A DNA stretch of 31,227 nt from Hymenoscyphus infarciens (GCA_001414345.1 LLCB01000483.1:1-31227); one strand, 5' to 3'. Counted from the stretch's first letter, positions 8,760-20,589 are shown. The notes: a model not told the origin generated them from the letters alone. Translations and numbers: made by a program.

Positions 8760-11700
8760 ATGTCTGACATCGCTCTGCCGCAAATCAAGGTGATCGATAC
8801 GCAAACCCTCGATGGCTCCACGACGGGAACCCCGGCCTCGGTCATCATTGATTCCCCCTCGGATGGAGGGCATTCGGGCAGGCCAAAATCCTCGACATCC
8901 TCCGAAGGTAGAGTTGTCCTTCCTTTCTTGCCGGAGAAGACCATCCAACTCTTCTCTTGGATTTGGCACATTATCCCAAGCAACTATGGACAGCCGCTAT
9001 GCTATCTCTATGCTTACGCTCCGCGGCAACACTTATGCTAACCTACACTTACACCACAGGCAACCCGCCAATTAACAAAACAAAGTCACCCATCAAATTA
9101 ATGCGAAACGTCTCCGGCAAAGATGCCAACACCGCGAAGCCAGCACCGTCCCCACCAGGTCGAACTACCACAGCCATTGACCCTCTCTCACATGTGCGTT
9201 TGGCCCCTGGCAACGCAACCCGATGCACGCCTGTATCGCCACATTAGAGGTTATGTTGGCTGATATATCATGGGGTAGTATATACTGAAGCGGACGAACA
9301 CAGCAAACACCATTCCTCCCAAGCTGCGAACCAACACCGGCGGCCTTGATAATGGGAATAACGATATAAAGAGCCCTGTGAGTCCGGAACTTGGGCCTCC
9401 AGGAAGACAAGGGACGCCTGAAATCATCCGGAGTGATAGTAACTTGGGCAAGGAGAAGAAGTGAGTGTCATGAACCTCTGGCATTTGCGCGGACCTGGTT
9501 ACAATAATCGTTTTTCGGCTGGAATGGTGGCAGCAGGTTGCTAACAATATACTGACAGGAAAGGGGTGTCATTTTTGAGTCGCTTTAGCATCATCGGTGG
9601 GAAGAAGAAAGATCAATCTGTGGACATCGACGACGATGAATCGGAGCAAGGCGACCAGCGACCAGAAGGCATGAATGCCCATGTCTTCTCCTCTTCGGTT
9701 GGCGCAAATGGGTATATACCACAGCACAAAGAACCACCGCGATACATCAAAGTCCGAGCACACAACAAGAAGGTGAGGGAATTCAATCGCATGTTTCTGG
9801 CTCAAGAGTTGAGTGGAACAGCCGAGAAGGTCTCGGGGTCGAGCACAACGGGCGCATCGAATTCCTCCAAGGCACCTAAATCGTCCAAGAACAGTGGAGC
9901 AATATGGGCTACAGAGTTCAGCAAAGATGGCAAATATCTGGCAGCCGCAGGTCGGGATCAGGTCGTCAGAATCTGGGCAGTGATTTCGACGCCGGAGGAA
10001 AGACAAGCACACGAACACGAGGAAGACCTATCATCCAGGACATTAGGTGGCGAACGCTTAAGTGCACCGGTTTTCAGGTCCAAACCCATACGGGAATTCA
10101 GAGGTCACTCGGGGGAAATCCTCGACTTGAGTTGGAGTAAAAACAACTTTCTGCTGTCATCGTCAATGGACAAGGAAGTTCGATTATGGCACATCAGTAG
10201 ACAAGAGTGTCTCTGTGCTTTCAAACACAAGGACTTTGTCACATCCATCGCTTTCCACCCCACTGACGACAGGTTCTTCTTAGCCGGATCTCTCGACTGC
10301 GTTTTGAGATTGTGGTCCATCCCCGACAAGAGTGTCGCATTTTGGAACCAACTACCTGATCTCATTACCGCTGTATCATTTTCCCCAGACGGAAAAACGG
10401 CAATGGCAGGTGTGCTAAGTGGCCTCTGTTTATTCTATGAGACGGAGGGGTTGAAATATCATACGCAAATCCATGTCCGATCATCCAGAGGAAAAAACGC
10501 CAAAGGCAGCAAGATAACGGGGATTCGAACGACAACATATCCTCCAGGCGACCCGGAAGGCGATATCAAAGTTTTGATCACCAGTAATGATTCTCGAGTT
10601 CGCATGTACAACCTCCGTGATAAGAGTCTGGAGATGAAGTTTCGGGGACATGAAAATACATGCAGTCAAATCAATGCCAGTTTCAGTGAAGATGCCCAGT
10701 ATGTGATTTGTGGCAGTGAGGACCGCAAAGCTTACATTTGGAATACTGGCCCGATCGAATCGGAGAACAAGGATAAACGCCCACTGGAAATATTCGAAGC
10801 CCATTCGGATATGGTTACCGCAGCGGTCATGGCTCCTACGAAAGCAAGACAACTGCTGAGTGCTTCTGGTGATCCAATCTATGACCTCTGCAATCCGCCA
10901 CCTGTCACCCTCCTGAGCAGAGAAGAATCCAACGCATCATCTATGCCACCCTTGGAATCCGACAAGCGCCATTCAGATCCCGTAAGCGAAGCCCAGTTGA
11001 AGAAACCAGAGGAGTCGCCTGCCTATATAGCTCGGTGTACGCATACTGATGGGAACATTATCATTACAGCTGATTATTTGGGCGGTATCAAAGTCTTTCG
11101 ACAGGACTGGTATGTACCCCTTCATCCATGTTTGCCATATATTGTATTTGTATTGACTTGCTTGCGGTCAGTGCCTACCACAAACGCATGTCCAACAACT
11201 GGGAAACTGGTTCGACGTTTTCAAAGAAGATGTTGGGTCGCAGCAACTCGCTAATGACCAGAAACTCTGGCGGATCCCATTCAAGACGGAATTCTGCATC
11301 TCAAGGATCACTCGGCGGGCCCCACAATATGCCTTCGGATCATATCTTGTCATGGCGTAATCATGTTCTGGACAACAACAGCACGAAAAACGGAAGCTCC
11401 AAAACCTCCCGAAGCGATGACCGAAGTGTCTCACCTGGCAAGTTCAACAGAAATTCATACCAATCGTTCTCAACAACCAACTCACAGAACAACCTCGCCA
11501 GTGCGGCTCGCCAACAACCATACATGGGCACGCCACTCCACACAACCTCAAGCGTGTCCACAATCAGTTCACCTCCCAGCCTCCATCGAACGACGCCTTA
11601 TACTGCTAGCCAACCCCCGACGCCTAGTTTTAGTTTCCAAAGTGCTGTTGACGAAAATCCGCTGCGCATTGATTCGTCGGGGAAAAATTATCAGTTTTGG

Positions 11701-12041
11701 AATCCAAGTTCATGGAGGAGCGATGCAAAAACCCCTGTGCAAGGTAATCACGACCCGACCAAACTAAATGTTGATGGCGCGGGGTCGCGGGGGGAGGAAA
11801 GGCAAGGCAGCGTGGTTAGCAAGTTAAGTAGTGATGAGACCTCGGGCCTTGAAGAGGAGAGTGATGGGGAGGCTTTGTCTTGTAAGAAATGCCACAGGTA
11901 CGCTTGTTTGCCCATCTTTTCCATTTATCCGACACACTTTCTTACGATGCGTCACCCAACAGCAAAGATTTCCGAGCCAAAAAGGTTATTGGAAGAGGGT
12001 CACGACTCGTTTGTGTCAGGTGTGGCACGACGGCGGAGTAA
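8760..12041 (+). CDS. WD40 repeat protein, Dgr2/WDR44-like, with C-terminal Cys4 motif
   Basis: My model has six exons: 8760-8907, 9060-9193, 9279-9460, 9559-11109, 11172-11897 and 11963-12041. All introns are GT..AG and all phases join, giving 939 aa. The N-terminus is polar and disordered. Residues about 265-700 carry WD40 repeats: …YLAAAGRDQVVRIW, FRGHSGEILDLSW…DKEVRLW, HPTDDRFFLAGSLDCVLRLW, FSPDGKTAMAG, FRGHENTCSQ…SEDRKAYIW and a last blade ending GGIKVFRQD. The order and motifs fit the fungal relatives of S. cerevisiae Dgr2/YMR102C and metazoan WDR44, a Rab11-binding protein. A long Ser-rich linker follows. The last exon completes Cys909-X2-Cys912-X18-Cys931-X2-Cys934, a zinc-ribbon-like end, with the stop five codons later. 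Role in fungi is poorly known; membrane traffic is inferred from WDR44. Confidence 0.9.
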
Positions 12042-12811
12042 CAATTGCCCTCCTTCACCGAGAGAGGTTATTGTCCAGCAGGTTTGGTATATTCCGGTGT
12101 CGAGGGTTTGAACTCGTATTTTTTCATTGCGACTTCTTTGCTTCGAGGCACGTCTTGGATAACAAGACTTGGATACGTAGAAAGGTATGTTCACAGAAAT
12201 GTATATACTTGTGTATTCAAGCAATTCTCGAATTGTTGACGGTGGTTGGAGGATCCATCACTCTTCCGAAGGACGTGATTCTTCAACTTTTCAACCTTCT
12301 CCTATGCATGTTCATGCTATGCATCCATCCGTGCCATACCAGTTCATTGATCTACTGAACCCGAAAGTGTTGTTTACGATGCATAGCCGGCATTTAGCCA
12401 TGACCCGGATTGGATGATTTCGCGGTGGAGTGACGTTGGAAAATTTGAAATCGGATCAGATTTATGCTGACCAATTATTGCAATGTTACCCCACCATAGA
12501 CGGGTTTCTGGGTCACAGCCGGGGAAGGCAGCAACAGTATTTTGCTTCTCCGCCTTCTCCTTGGAATTCCCAAATTCTGTAGTGGATAACATTTGTTGTC
12601 GATTCAACATGCTAGGTATGTGTGGTGCGTCGCTATTTTGGGAACTTGTTTCAAACTGAGAAGAAAATATAAAAACCGCTTTGTTTCCTCCACTTGCCAG
12701 TTCCCACTCATCCGAGATTCAATTACCAGCTGTTACTACTAAAGAACTACTATCACAAACCAATAGTTCAGACCACTTGTCGCTTCTTCAAACCAAACAA
12801 ACACGATACCA
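12042..12811. promoter_or_regulatory. WD40 3' flank and globin promoter
   Basis: No gene is supported here; the short open frames lack domains. A clear TATA box, TATAAAAA (12668-12675), lies about 140 nt before the globin ATG at 12812. The leader between them is rich in A, C and T, as expected for a fungal 5' untranslated region. Confidence 0.55.
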
Positions 12812-13764
12812 ATGTCACCACCAATGATGCAAAATATACCCACATCCTCACTTTCACATCTCCCCAGTCGAATATCCTACCTCGCTACGTTTCTGAATTT
12901 CACAGATGACGACAAAGAAGCTCTACTAGCAGCTAAACCACTCGTCGCACCACTCATTCCAGCCATTCTCCAAGCTGTTTACACCAAGCTGTTGACTTTT
13001 GACATCACGGCCAAAGCTTTCGTACCCAAAAACACCGACTACGAAGGGGATGTTGTTGAAGATGTACACGATTTAACCTTGGAGCATCCACAAATCGCAT
13101 TGAGAAAAGATTTTTTGAAGGTAAGGCTAGAGACGTCAATTTCCAACAATTGGAAAGACATATGATACCACTCATCGTGTCTGAATGCTAAGAAAAGTTT
13201 GACGCGAGTGCTTGACTGCTAGCATTCAAAGAAACAATTTTTCTATTTCCCTTTTCATCAGTCCCAGCTTCAATGCTCCTGGTCGTGAAAAGATTCCTCG
13301 GCTAACCTAGCCCTCCAGAATTACCTCGTTCGACTCGTTTCCACAACAGATCTTTCTCCGGTGCGTCCGCCTCCACTACAGGAGTCTCACTTCGCGAAGC
13401 TAATAAGTTCATTCAGGACTCCTCTTTCTGGGTTTATCTCAATAATGTAGGCGTCATGCACACCGGTCAACCCGGGTTCAAGCACAGACAAAAGCGACCA
13501 GATCTGAAGGTGGACTACATACACATGTCTGCACTTCTAGGTTTCGTAGAAGATATTGTCGTCGGAGCCGTACTTGGGATGGACGAAATAGATTTGGCAA
13601 TGAAGGGGAAGGTCATTCGAGCATTCAACAAGGTGCTTTGGATTCAAAATGATCTCATGGCTCGACATTATATTAGTAAAGAGGGTGACGAGCCCGAGAA
13701 AGAAGCTACTCCCTCCGCCGAAGACGATGAAATAATTGCAGGCAGTTGTCCTTTTAGCCATTGA
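12812..13764 (+). CDS. protoglobin-like haem protein (globin-sensor fold)
   Basis: There are three exons, 12812-13120, 13319-13360 and 13417-13764. The second is a 42-nt micro-exon coding NYLVRLVSTTDLSP; both splice junctions are phase 0 and the product is 232 aa. The sequence follows the fungal protoglobin pattern: FTDDDKEALLAAKPLVAPLI, PQIALRKDFLKNYLVRLV, YLNNVGVMHTG with His132 as probable proximal haem ligand, DYIHMSALLGFVEDIV and ALNK-like AFNKVLWIQNDLMARHYI. Protoglobins and globin-coupled sensors bind O2, CO or NO at a b-type haem. Here there is no attached output domain; the tail is a short acidic linker ending SCPFSH. A role in gas sensing or NO handling is inference. The first intron (198 nt) is long for this window; splice prediction there is the weakest point, but the protein reads through without gaps. 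Confidence 0.87.
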
Positions 13765-14909
13765 TCGTCCCTCCCTTTTGTACACGGCGTGGAGTTCAAG
13801 AGGGGGGGAATGGGGTTTGGATATCAAGGCATTTCAGTTTTCATTTACGTACTAATACTCAAATGTACATTACTACTCCTAATATACAAAAATGCAAAGT
13901 AGACACATCCACTATGAATGAAAGAGTTAGAAATTGAGGACAGAATTAGCCTTTCCTCTTTGGTCCCATTTCAACAACGTAATGGGAAACTTATTTGTTC
14001 ACTTCCCGACAAACGTTTGCAAGCATCTTATATCGGTGCTTTTTCTCTCAGCAAATGTGAAGCATTCTAGTCGTAGGATTCCGATTTTCATTCGATAAAT
14101 CCCGCCAGCCATTCAACCATCCAAGAACTTGGTTCATCTGCTTCGTCACAACGTATAAATAAGGCAAGGTTTTAGTACCATATTGTTGAGATTCTGAGCC
14201 AAAGTCTTCTAAACTCATCAAATCTGCATGTAAAAGACCCAGCGAGTTGTGAGGCACCTGCAGACGTCGTTCACCGATGAGCTCCTCCATCATTATTGTT
14301 CCCTTTTGACCATGTCTACCTTGAAAGCTTCTGGGACCCGAGACAAATAATCATCGTCGAAAGGCCAATGTCTCTGTATATCTGAGAGCAAAACAATGTC
14401 CCAGCCAATCCATTGTCAATTGAGTAACTACGTTAAGAGTTACTTGGAGAAACATCGGGCCTAACCTCTGCTGGGCTCGTACACTCGGCATAATATTCTT
14501 CGTTACTCGTGCAACTCTACTCCTACTCCGCATTACCCATGGTAATGCTGAGTAACTGGGTAATTAATCCGTCAGCGCAGCTATATCATTCTGCGGTTGT
14601 CATCGTAGTGAAGGAATCTGGGGTCTAGGGATTCACTAGCTTCTGTTTCACTTTTCGTGTATGTTAAAAGATTCATCTGTTAGCTATTCGCCTCGCTTAT
14701 CTTACACGTGCTATGGCGTGGTTGCTAGCCTAATCTATAGTGACAATTTATATAATTGGAACACTCGATCATTGAAACACACTCTCTAAAGCGCTAGGGT
14801 GGGTTCAAGTATCTGGACCACTTGATATAGTAATGTAAGTAAATTTTAATTATCTCTAGCTTGCTTTACCCCTGACCTGACTACGGTATCTAACGAGATC
14901 AATTAACTA
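13765..14909. other. intergenic with unrecognised ORF remnants
   Basis: Composition is ordinary. Two minus-strand open pieces (14351-14533 and 14048-14293) lie in line and could be parts of one decayed gene. The longer has a plausible amphipathic sequence (…LLHADLMSLEDFGSESQQYG…) but I recognise no family, and stops lie between the pieces. I see no tRNA or other RNA gene. Confidence 0.35.
14048..14533 (-). pseudogene. possible decayed gene fragment, family unknown
   Basis: Two minus-strand open pieces (60 codons and 81 codons) are separated by about 57 nt. Between them a readable peptide (HWPFDDDYLSRVPEAF) ends at a UAA, so the region may once have been continuous. There is no recognisable domain, no convincing splice pair and no clear start. 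It may equally be chance. Confidence 0.2.
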
Positions 14910-15215
14910 GTGTACGATGGGAAACTGAGTGTGTCCGAGGATAAGACTCGTATACCGTACACTCTCTTCTACCAAAAACCTCACGAGGTCCTTTTGGATG
15001 GAATTTCCCCTCTCAAGCCATATATTCCTCCACCGTACACACTGAGCAACAAGTCGACATTCGCGGATATTCATAGTTATTTCTGGACGCTGACGGGGTG
15101 TTTTGACCGCTATAATTGGAGATATGCGGAAGATCGTTCACTGTTACCTTGGCGAGTTTATAGGTTGGTTTGGCGCGAGTTCTCTTTTCCTGTTTCTAAT
15201 TATTTCACGAAATAA
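14910..15215 (+). CDS. unrecognised 101-codon ORF next to the RIP block
   Basis: Rich in Tyr, Trp and Pro (PLKPYIPPPYTL, SYFWTLTGCFDRYNWRY), this looks more protein-like than its surroundings. However, it has no known motif, no clear promoter and stops abruptly just before the AT-rich block. Its start is not an ATG in the best frame, which runs upstream to about 14910. It is most likely a relic of a gene truncated by repeat insertion; hypothetical. Confidence 0.25.
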   Translation: MYDGKLSVSEDKTRIPYTLFYQKPHEVLLDGISPLKPYIPPPYTLSNKSTFADIHSYFWTLTGCFDRYNWRYAEDRSLLPWRVYRLVWREFSFPVSNYFTK

Positions 15216-16022
15216 GCTTAGTCTCCTTCACTGGAAACTCGGTTGCTCTATTTACTACTTTCTTTCCTGTCATCCTCTTCAGGAATACTTTAAAAAATGG
15301 CGTTACTAACCCTTAAATCTTTCACAGCTTTTCAATTGGATTTGTCAATCAAATTAACCGGGGCGAGTGAGAACAAGATGAAGAAATGAGCCGTTTTAGG
15401 ATAATTTCAGACCTCTTAAGGACCTATGGGAGGAAACAGACAAACGCAAGAAGAAGATGCATAAGACTGCCCGCCTAGCGTCGTTTTATACTAAGACAGA
15501 TAGTATTTTTTTAGAAAGAGCACTAGAGCAATACTGTCTTTTACAGATTAGCTATGCTTCTTTAAAAAGAACCAGGTGGTTTCCGATTTCTTGTGGCTAA
15601 CGTCAATAATACAGATGATTAGAACATTAGCCAATCCCCTATACAGATAGAGGCTCTTTCCAACATATAGATAGAGTAGGTCGAGTGGATAAAGCTTAAC
15701 AAGAGCAAAGTTTCCTCAATATAGCTTATCAGATACGCTAATAGCAATCTAAACAGACGCTTACTCTAAGAGTAAGAATAACGACTAGTCACTTATAAAT
15801 TAATAAGAGTAACCAGATCTTACTCTACTATACTCTATCTAGCAGTATTATATCTAACACGAATATAGTTTAAGATTTACAATTTAGGATTTAGTTTTTA
15901 TAATTTAGTTTTTAGTAAAAAGATAAAGAGATTCTATATTAAATTTATTAAGAGATATAGATAAAAACAGCTATAAAATATAGAGCTCGGATATATATAT
16001 CGTACTAATAGAGAATCTATAT

Positions 16023-16327
16023 TATAATAGTACGAAATATATACTACTATAGAAGATTTAGATCTATAGAAGTGCGTTTAGCAGAATAATATACGTAAAT
16101 ACTAGGCTCTAATATAGAAGAAAAGACTAAACTAAGTCTTTTCTAACTATAGAAGAGTAGGCAGCTATATATAAGAGATCGGACTATACTGAAAGATTTA
16201 AAACCGAAGCTTAAAACCTACGAACGTCTAATATAAAACACTAATAGCTAAAAGCTAAATATATAATAGCTGAATCTTATATATAGCGAGTAATCTTAGC
16301 TATTTAAGATAGCTAGCTATTATATAT
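16023..16327 (-). repeat. inverted, diverged solo LTR
   Basis: This stretch aligns with the reverse complement of the 316-bp LTR of the element at 19195-21949. It starts tataatagtacgaaatatat like the reversed LTR end, shares the block ctaggctctaatatagaagaaaag (16092-16115), and ends near the reversed LTR start. No matching internal sequence or second LTR flanks it, so a solo LTR is the simplest reading. The flanking pentamer tatat on both sides could be a target duplication but is uninformative in this composition. Confidence 0.6.
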
Positions 16328-17219
16328 ATAAATAATAGATATATTATAACTATAATAAACTAGACTTTTAGTAGCTACTATTAAGATTATTAGAAGCTTA
16401 TAAGACTCAAAGTTACTTATTTAGTTAGATATCTAGTATCTTCTTCTAAGCTATTAGTTATAGTTATTATATGTTTTTATTTCTTAGCTAACGCTCTCTT
16501 ATTATAACATTTATATAGAATAGCTTTAAAGCGAAGAGAAAGAGAAGAGGCTAATATATTATAATAGAGTATCTATTATAAAAAATCTTAAGAACTCTCT
16601 CTATTACTCGTAAGTTTTATTTTAATCTAGTAGATTATTATTAAAGACTTTATAGTAGACTATAGAAGAAATTAAAGAGCTTAAAAGTATAGATAATATA
16701 AATAGTAGTAGAGGTTTTATAAACTCGTAGTTATTAAACTATTATTTTAATAAATTTAGAACTAAAGAATTTTTATAATTAAAGAAAGAAAAGCTAGTAT
16801 TGAGAATTTAATTAGACTAAAGGTTAGATTATTAAAGTAGGTAATTAAGTATAGTTATATATATATCTATTAAAGTAGTTAATACTTACTATCTAGTAAT
16901 AGCTAAACCTTAGTATTAAGTTAAATATATACGATATATAACTTTAAATCCTAAAACAACTATTATTAAAACTAAGAGAGAGTATTTTTAAAAACTAAAA
17001 TAACTAAGTAGTAGAAATAATTAAGTGAAAATAATATTAAATAAGTAATTAATATACTATTAAAGCTAAAAATAAAGAGAAAAGAGTAAATAATATTTTC
17101 TAAACTAAGACTACTCTACTTATAGTCTTATCTTCTTTAACCTTTTATATACTTTATCTAGTCTCTCTTTTTTACTTTATCTTAGAATAGATACTATAAT
17201 AGCTAGCTATTCTGAGTTA

Positions 17220-17668
17220 GAGCCTATTTAGCTTACTATAAGATAATCTTAAATTATCTATTAAATATACTAAGACCTTTTAAAAGTAGCTTAGTATATA
17301 TTTATTTAATTATCTAATTATCTAATAATAAATTCTATAATCGTTTAGCTCTTTATTATAAATATTAGTAAGATTAATAATAGTCTCTAGTACTAGTATT
17401 AATAGTAGAAGAATAAAATATATACTAGAAAATATTTTAATTATCGTAGTTTTAATATTAATAGAATACTTACTTTTATTAGTAAGAATAATCTTTTAAA
17501 TAAATATTAGATTATTTAGCTAAATAATCTAGCTTAAAAAATATACTAGCTAAACGATTAGAGATATATTAAAGTGTTAAATATATTAAATTATCTATTA
17601 TTATTATAATATCTTTTGAGTAGTATATATACTAAATTATCTAAAAAGTATACTAGCTAAACAGGCTC
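17220..17668. mobile_element. MITE 1, 449 bp, TIRs with TTA target duplication
   Basis: The ends are inverted: left GAGCCTATTTAGCTTACTATA-like, right (reverse complement) GAGCCTGTTTAGCTAGTATAC-like, differing by a few bases. The 3-bp direct repeat TTA flanks it (17217-17219 and 17669-17671). A TWA 3-bp target duplication is characteristic of PIF/Harbinger elements. No transposase frame is present. The centre holds a 22-bp perfect palindrome (agattatttagctaaataatct, about 17510-17533). It is RIP-mutated like its surroundings. Confidence 0.65.
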
Positions 17669-17689
17669 TTAACTAATATATTAATATTG

Positions 17690-18045
17690 TCGATACTTAT
17701 ACGCCGAAGATATTAATATCTGATATTTATATATAGAAGATATTAAGATTCGAATATTATATGTTTAGCTTTTAGCTATTATTATTTTAGGATTATCTAT
17801 ATTAAGAAGGTCTCGGTTATTCTTATTATTAGACTTTTATATTATCCGACCTTCTATATATATATACTTATACTCGGAATAGAAGAGAGATAGTTTATTC
17901 TTTTCTTCTATACTTAGAGCCTAGTATCTATATATATTATTCTATTAAACTAGTACTAATCTAGGATAGTTTATAATAGATAAGTACTTATATCTTAATC
18001 TTTTATAAAGGTTTTAGACTTTAGTTTAATACTATAATTATATAA
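17690..18045 (+). repeat. diverged LTR relative, forward orientation
   Basis: It contains agagagatagtttattcttttcttctata followed by agagcctagtatctatatat (about 17885-17940), matching the core of the 316-bp LTR. Further upstream it shares tttagcttttagctatta with the inverted copy at 16023-16327. Ends are uncertain; probably another old LTR of the same superfamily. Confidence 0.45.
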
Positions 18046-18288
18046 AATATAAGAGTTTTTCTAGATAATAAAGATATATATATCTAATATAGCGATTATA
18101 TCTAAGAGAGACTTTTTTAAAAAGAAGTACTAGTTATATAATAATTAAAAGTATATCTTCTACGTATTTAAAGACTCTTTTATAGACTATCTCTACTAAG
18201 GTTTAATATATTAATTTATAGTAGATATCTATAATAATAAGACTTTCTAAACTCTAATCTAATTAAATATAATATAGTATTTCTTTAA

Positions 18289-18717
18289 GAGCCTATTTAG
18301 CTCGTATATATCTAGAATATATACTACTAAAAATCCGGAGATAATATATAGATATATATACTAAGTCTATATATATACTAGTATTTGATATATATATAAA
18401 AGTGATATAAATCTCTCGTTTAACCTCGTATCTCTTAGTATATATATAAATAGAATATATACTACTAAAAAAAGATTTAGATCTATAGAGATATAAATCT
18501 TTAAAAGTTTATATATCTTTTATCTACTATCTAATACTAGTACTTAGTACTACTTACTAAGAATATATACTAGAATATATACTATAAGCTAAATAATCTT
18601 TATATATATTTAGAAATAAAGAGAGATATATTATAACTTATACGAGGTTACTATTTAGAATATCTCGTTAAATATTTATATATATATTTAAATAGTTTAT
18701 ACGAGCTAAATAGGCTC
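18289..18717. mobile_element. MITE 2, 429 bp, same family, TAA target duplication
   Basis: The perfect 20-bp terminal inverted repeats GAGCCTATTTAGCTCGTATA at both ends are flanked by the direct repeat TAA (18286-18288 and 18718-18720). The ends share GAGCCTATTTAGCT with the element at 17220-17668, so both belong to one family. No coding capacity. PIF/Harbinger derivation is inferred from the TWA duplication. Confidence 0.7.
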
Positions 18718-19194
18718 TAAGATTATTAATAGTATTAATAAAAGTAAGATACTAGAAGTAGTTATTAATGTCTAAAACTATCTTAAAACTAATAAGTCTT
18801 AATTTATAGAAGCTTTTAATACTATATATATAAACTTAAACTCTAGAGTAATATATCTCTTATATATATTCTTACTCTCTTTTATACGTTATATATACCT
18901 CTTTCTATTAGTATTATATAATACTCTTTATATCTTATTATAGCTAGATCTTTAATTACTATGTCTTTTAAGATTATAAGTATTAAAATATATATAAAGA
19001 AACTATAATCTAAAGCTTTTAAGAGTTTTTATATACTTATATCTATATATCTTATACTAAAGAATTTCCTCTAGTTCTTAGTAGCTTTTCTTAGATCTAT
19101 ATTATATATTATTATAAGCTTATATTCTTCTAAAGATATATAGTAATATTAATATCTAGAAGAAGTAAATCTTAAATTTATTATAAGTTAGAAT

Positions 19195-19510
19195 TATAAT
19201 AGTATACTATTATTCTAGATAGCTGAGAGTATCTGCTATATATAAGGTTTTAGTAGTTATTATCTTATATTATCTGTTTTAGGAAAGTTACGTAGGTTCA
19301 AGCTTTTATATTAGCTAACGTATAACGTTAGTCGGTTTTAGACTCTTTTATACTATCTAAACCTCTTATATATAGTAGCCTACTCTTAGAGTTAGAGAGA
19401 GATAGTTTTTCCTTTTCTTCTATATTAGAGCCTAGTATCTATATACGTTATTCTACTAAATATACTCCTATATACCTCTTCTATAGTTATATATATTTTA
19501 TACTATTATA
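19195..19510 (+). repeat. 5' LTR of the 2755-bp element
   Basis: This is 316 bp, the same length as its partner at 21634-21949, without indels that change length. It differs from the partner mainly by G/A and C/T substitutions (for example gctgag versus gctaag, ttacgtagg versus ttatatagg), as expected if RIP hit the two copies independently. Confidence 0.85.
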
Positions 19511-20589
19511 TAAAAAGGAAAAACTCTTCTTCGCTAGTAATAGTATAAATAATATCTCTTTTAAGTATATTAGTAAATCTCTTTTATTTTAGGCCTAATT
19601 TAGATTAGTTACGCTAAGAATAACCTTAAATAGCTAGGTAATTAGAGACTACCTAGACAACTAGTAATACTAGTGTTTAGTATCTATATAAATAGCTAGT
19701 AAAAATCGTATTATAAACATATTAAGAGATTAGAATACGCTAAGTATTCCTAAGAATCCTAATAACCCTAGGATTAGTAAATAAGTTAATATAGTTGTTA
19801 TAAAGGCTTCTAAACCTAACCTTACCTCTCTCTCTCTCTAAATCAACGAAGATATCGAACCTAGTTCCGCTATAAGGCGTTAAGCGACAACTCTCTTCTA
19901 AGGCTACCTCTCTTTTTAAAAGACTCTTTAAACCCTTTCTAAATCATATCTATATACTAAGATCTAGAAGATTCTAAAGAAATAATAATAGTTGAAGAGA
20001 TAAGTAAGACTTCTTAAATATAGACTAGATATAGTTAGTTATATAAGCTTTAAAAGTAGAAAATTAAAAAACAAGGAATTAGCTAGCTAAGCTAGAAAGA
20101 TAGATAAGTAGTATTTAAAGTTAATAACTTGCTTCGTCTCTAAACTCTCTCTAATCTAACTCTCTTCTACTTCTAAGCTCTAATTCATATCTCTTTTAGC
20201 TATAGACAGCTGTCTCTAATACCTTCTAATATTCTTCTATCTAATATAGCTCTAATACTACTTTAAATACTCTCTAATAAAAAAGTAAAATAACTAAAAA
20301 GATCGAACCTTTAGATAATAGCATTTTACTTATATACTAATAATAAAAGATATTAGTATATAATAGACTCTATATAAATACTAACTACTATAGTTTACTT
20401 CTAATATATAAAGCCCTTATTTAGAGTACGATAACTAGACTAGCTAGGAACTACTTAGAGCCTAGATATAAGTTAGAAATAGATCTTACTTTTATAGATT
20501 AAGAAGACATAGTTACTCTTTTAAATACCTACTTTTTAACTAGTTATAAGATAGAGAATACTTAGAACACTTTTAGATCTTTATAAATA

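Noticed and set aside
13121..13318. Extension of globin exon 1 past 13120
   Set aside because: The unspliced frame ends at a stop at 13165 and loses the conserved NYLVRLV helix, which is restored by splicing to 13319.
14808..14830. GGGTTCAAGTAT resembling a tRNA T-arm
   Set aside because: No matching acceptor, D or anticodon stems around it.
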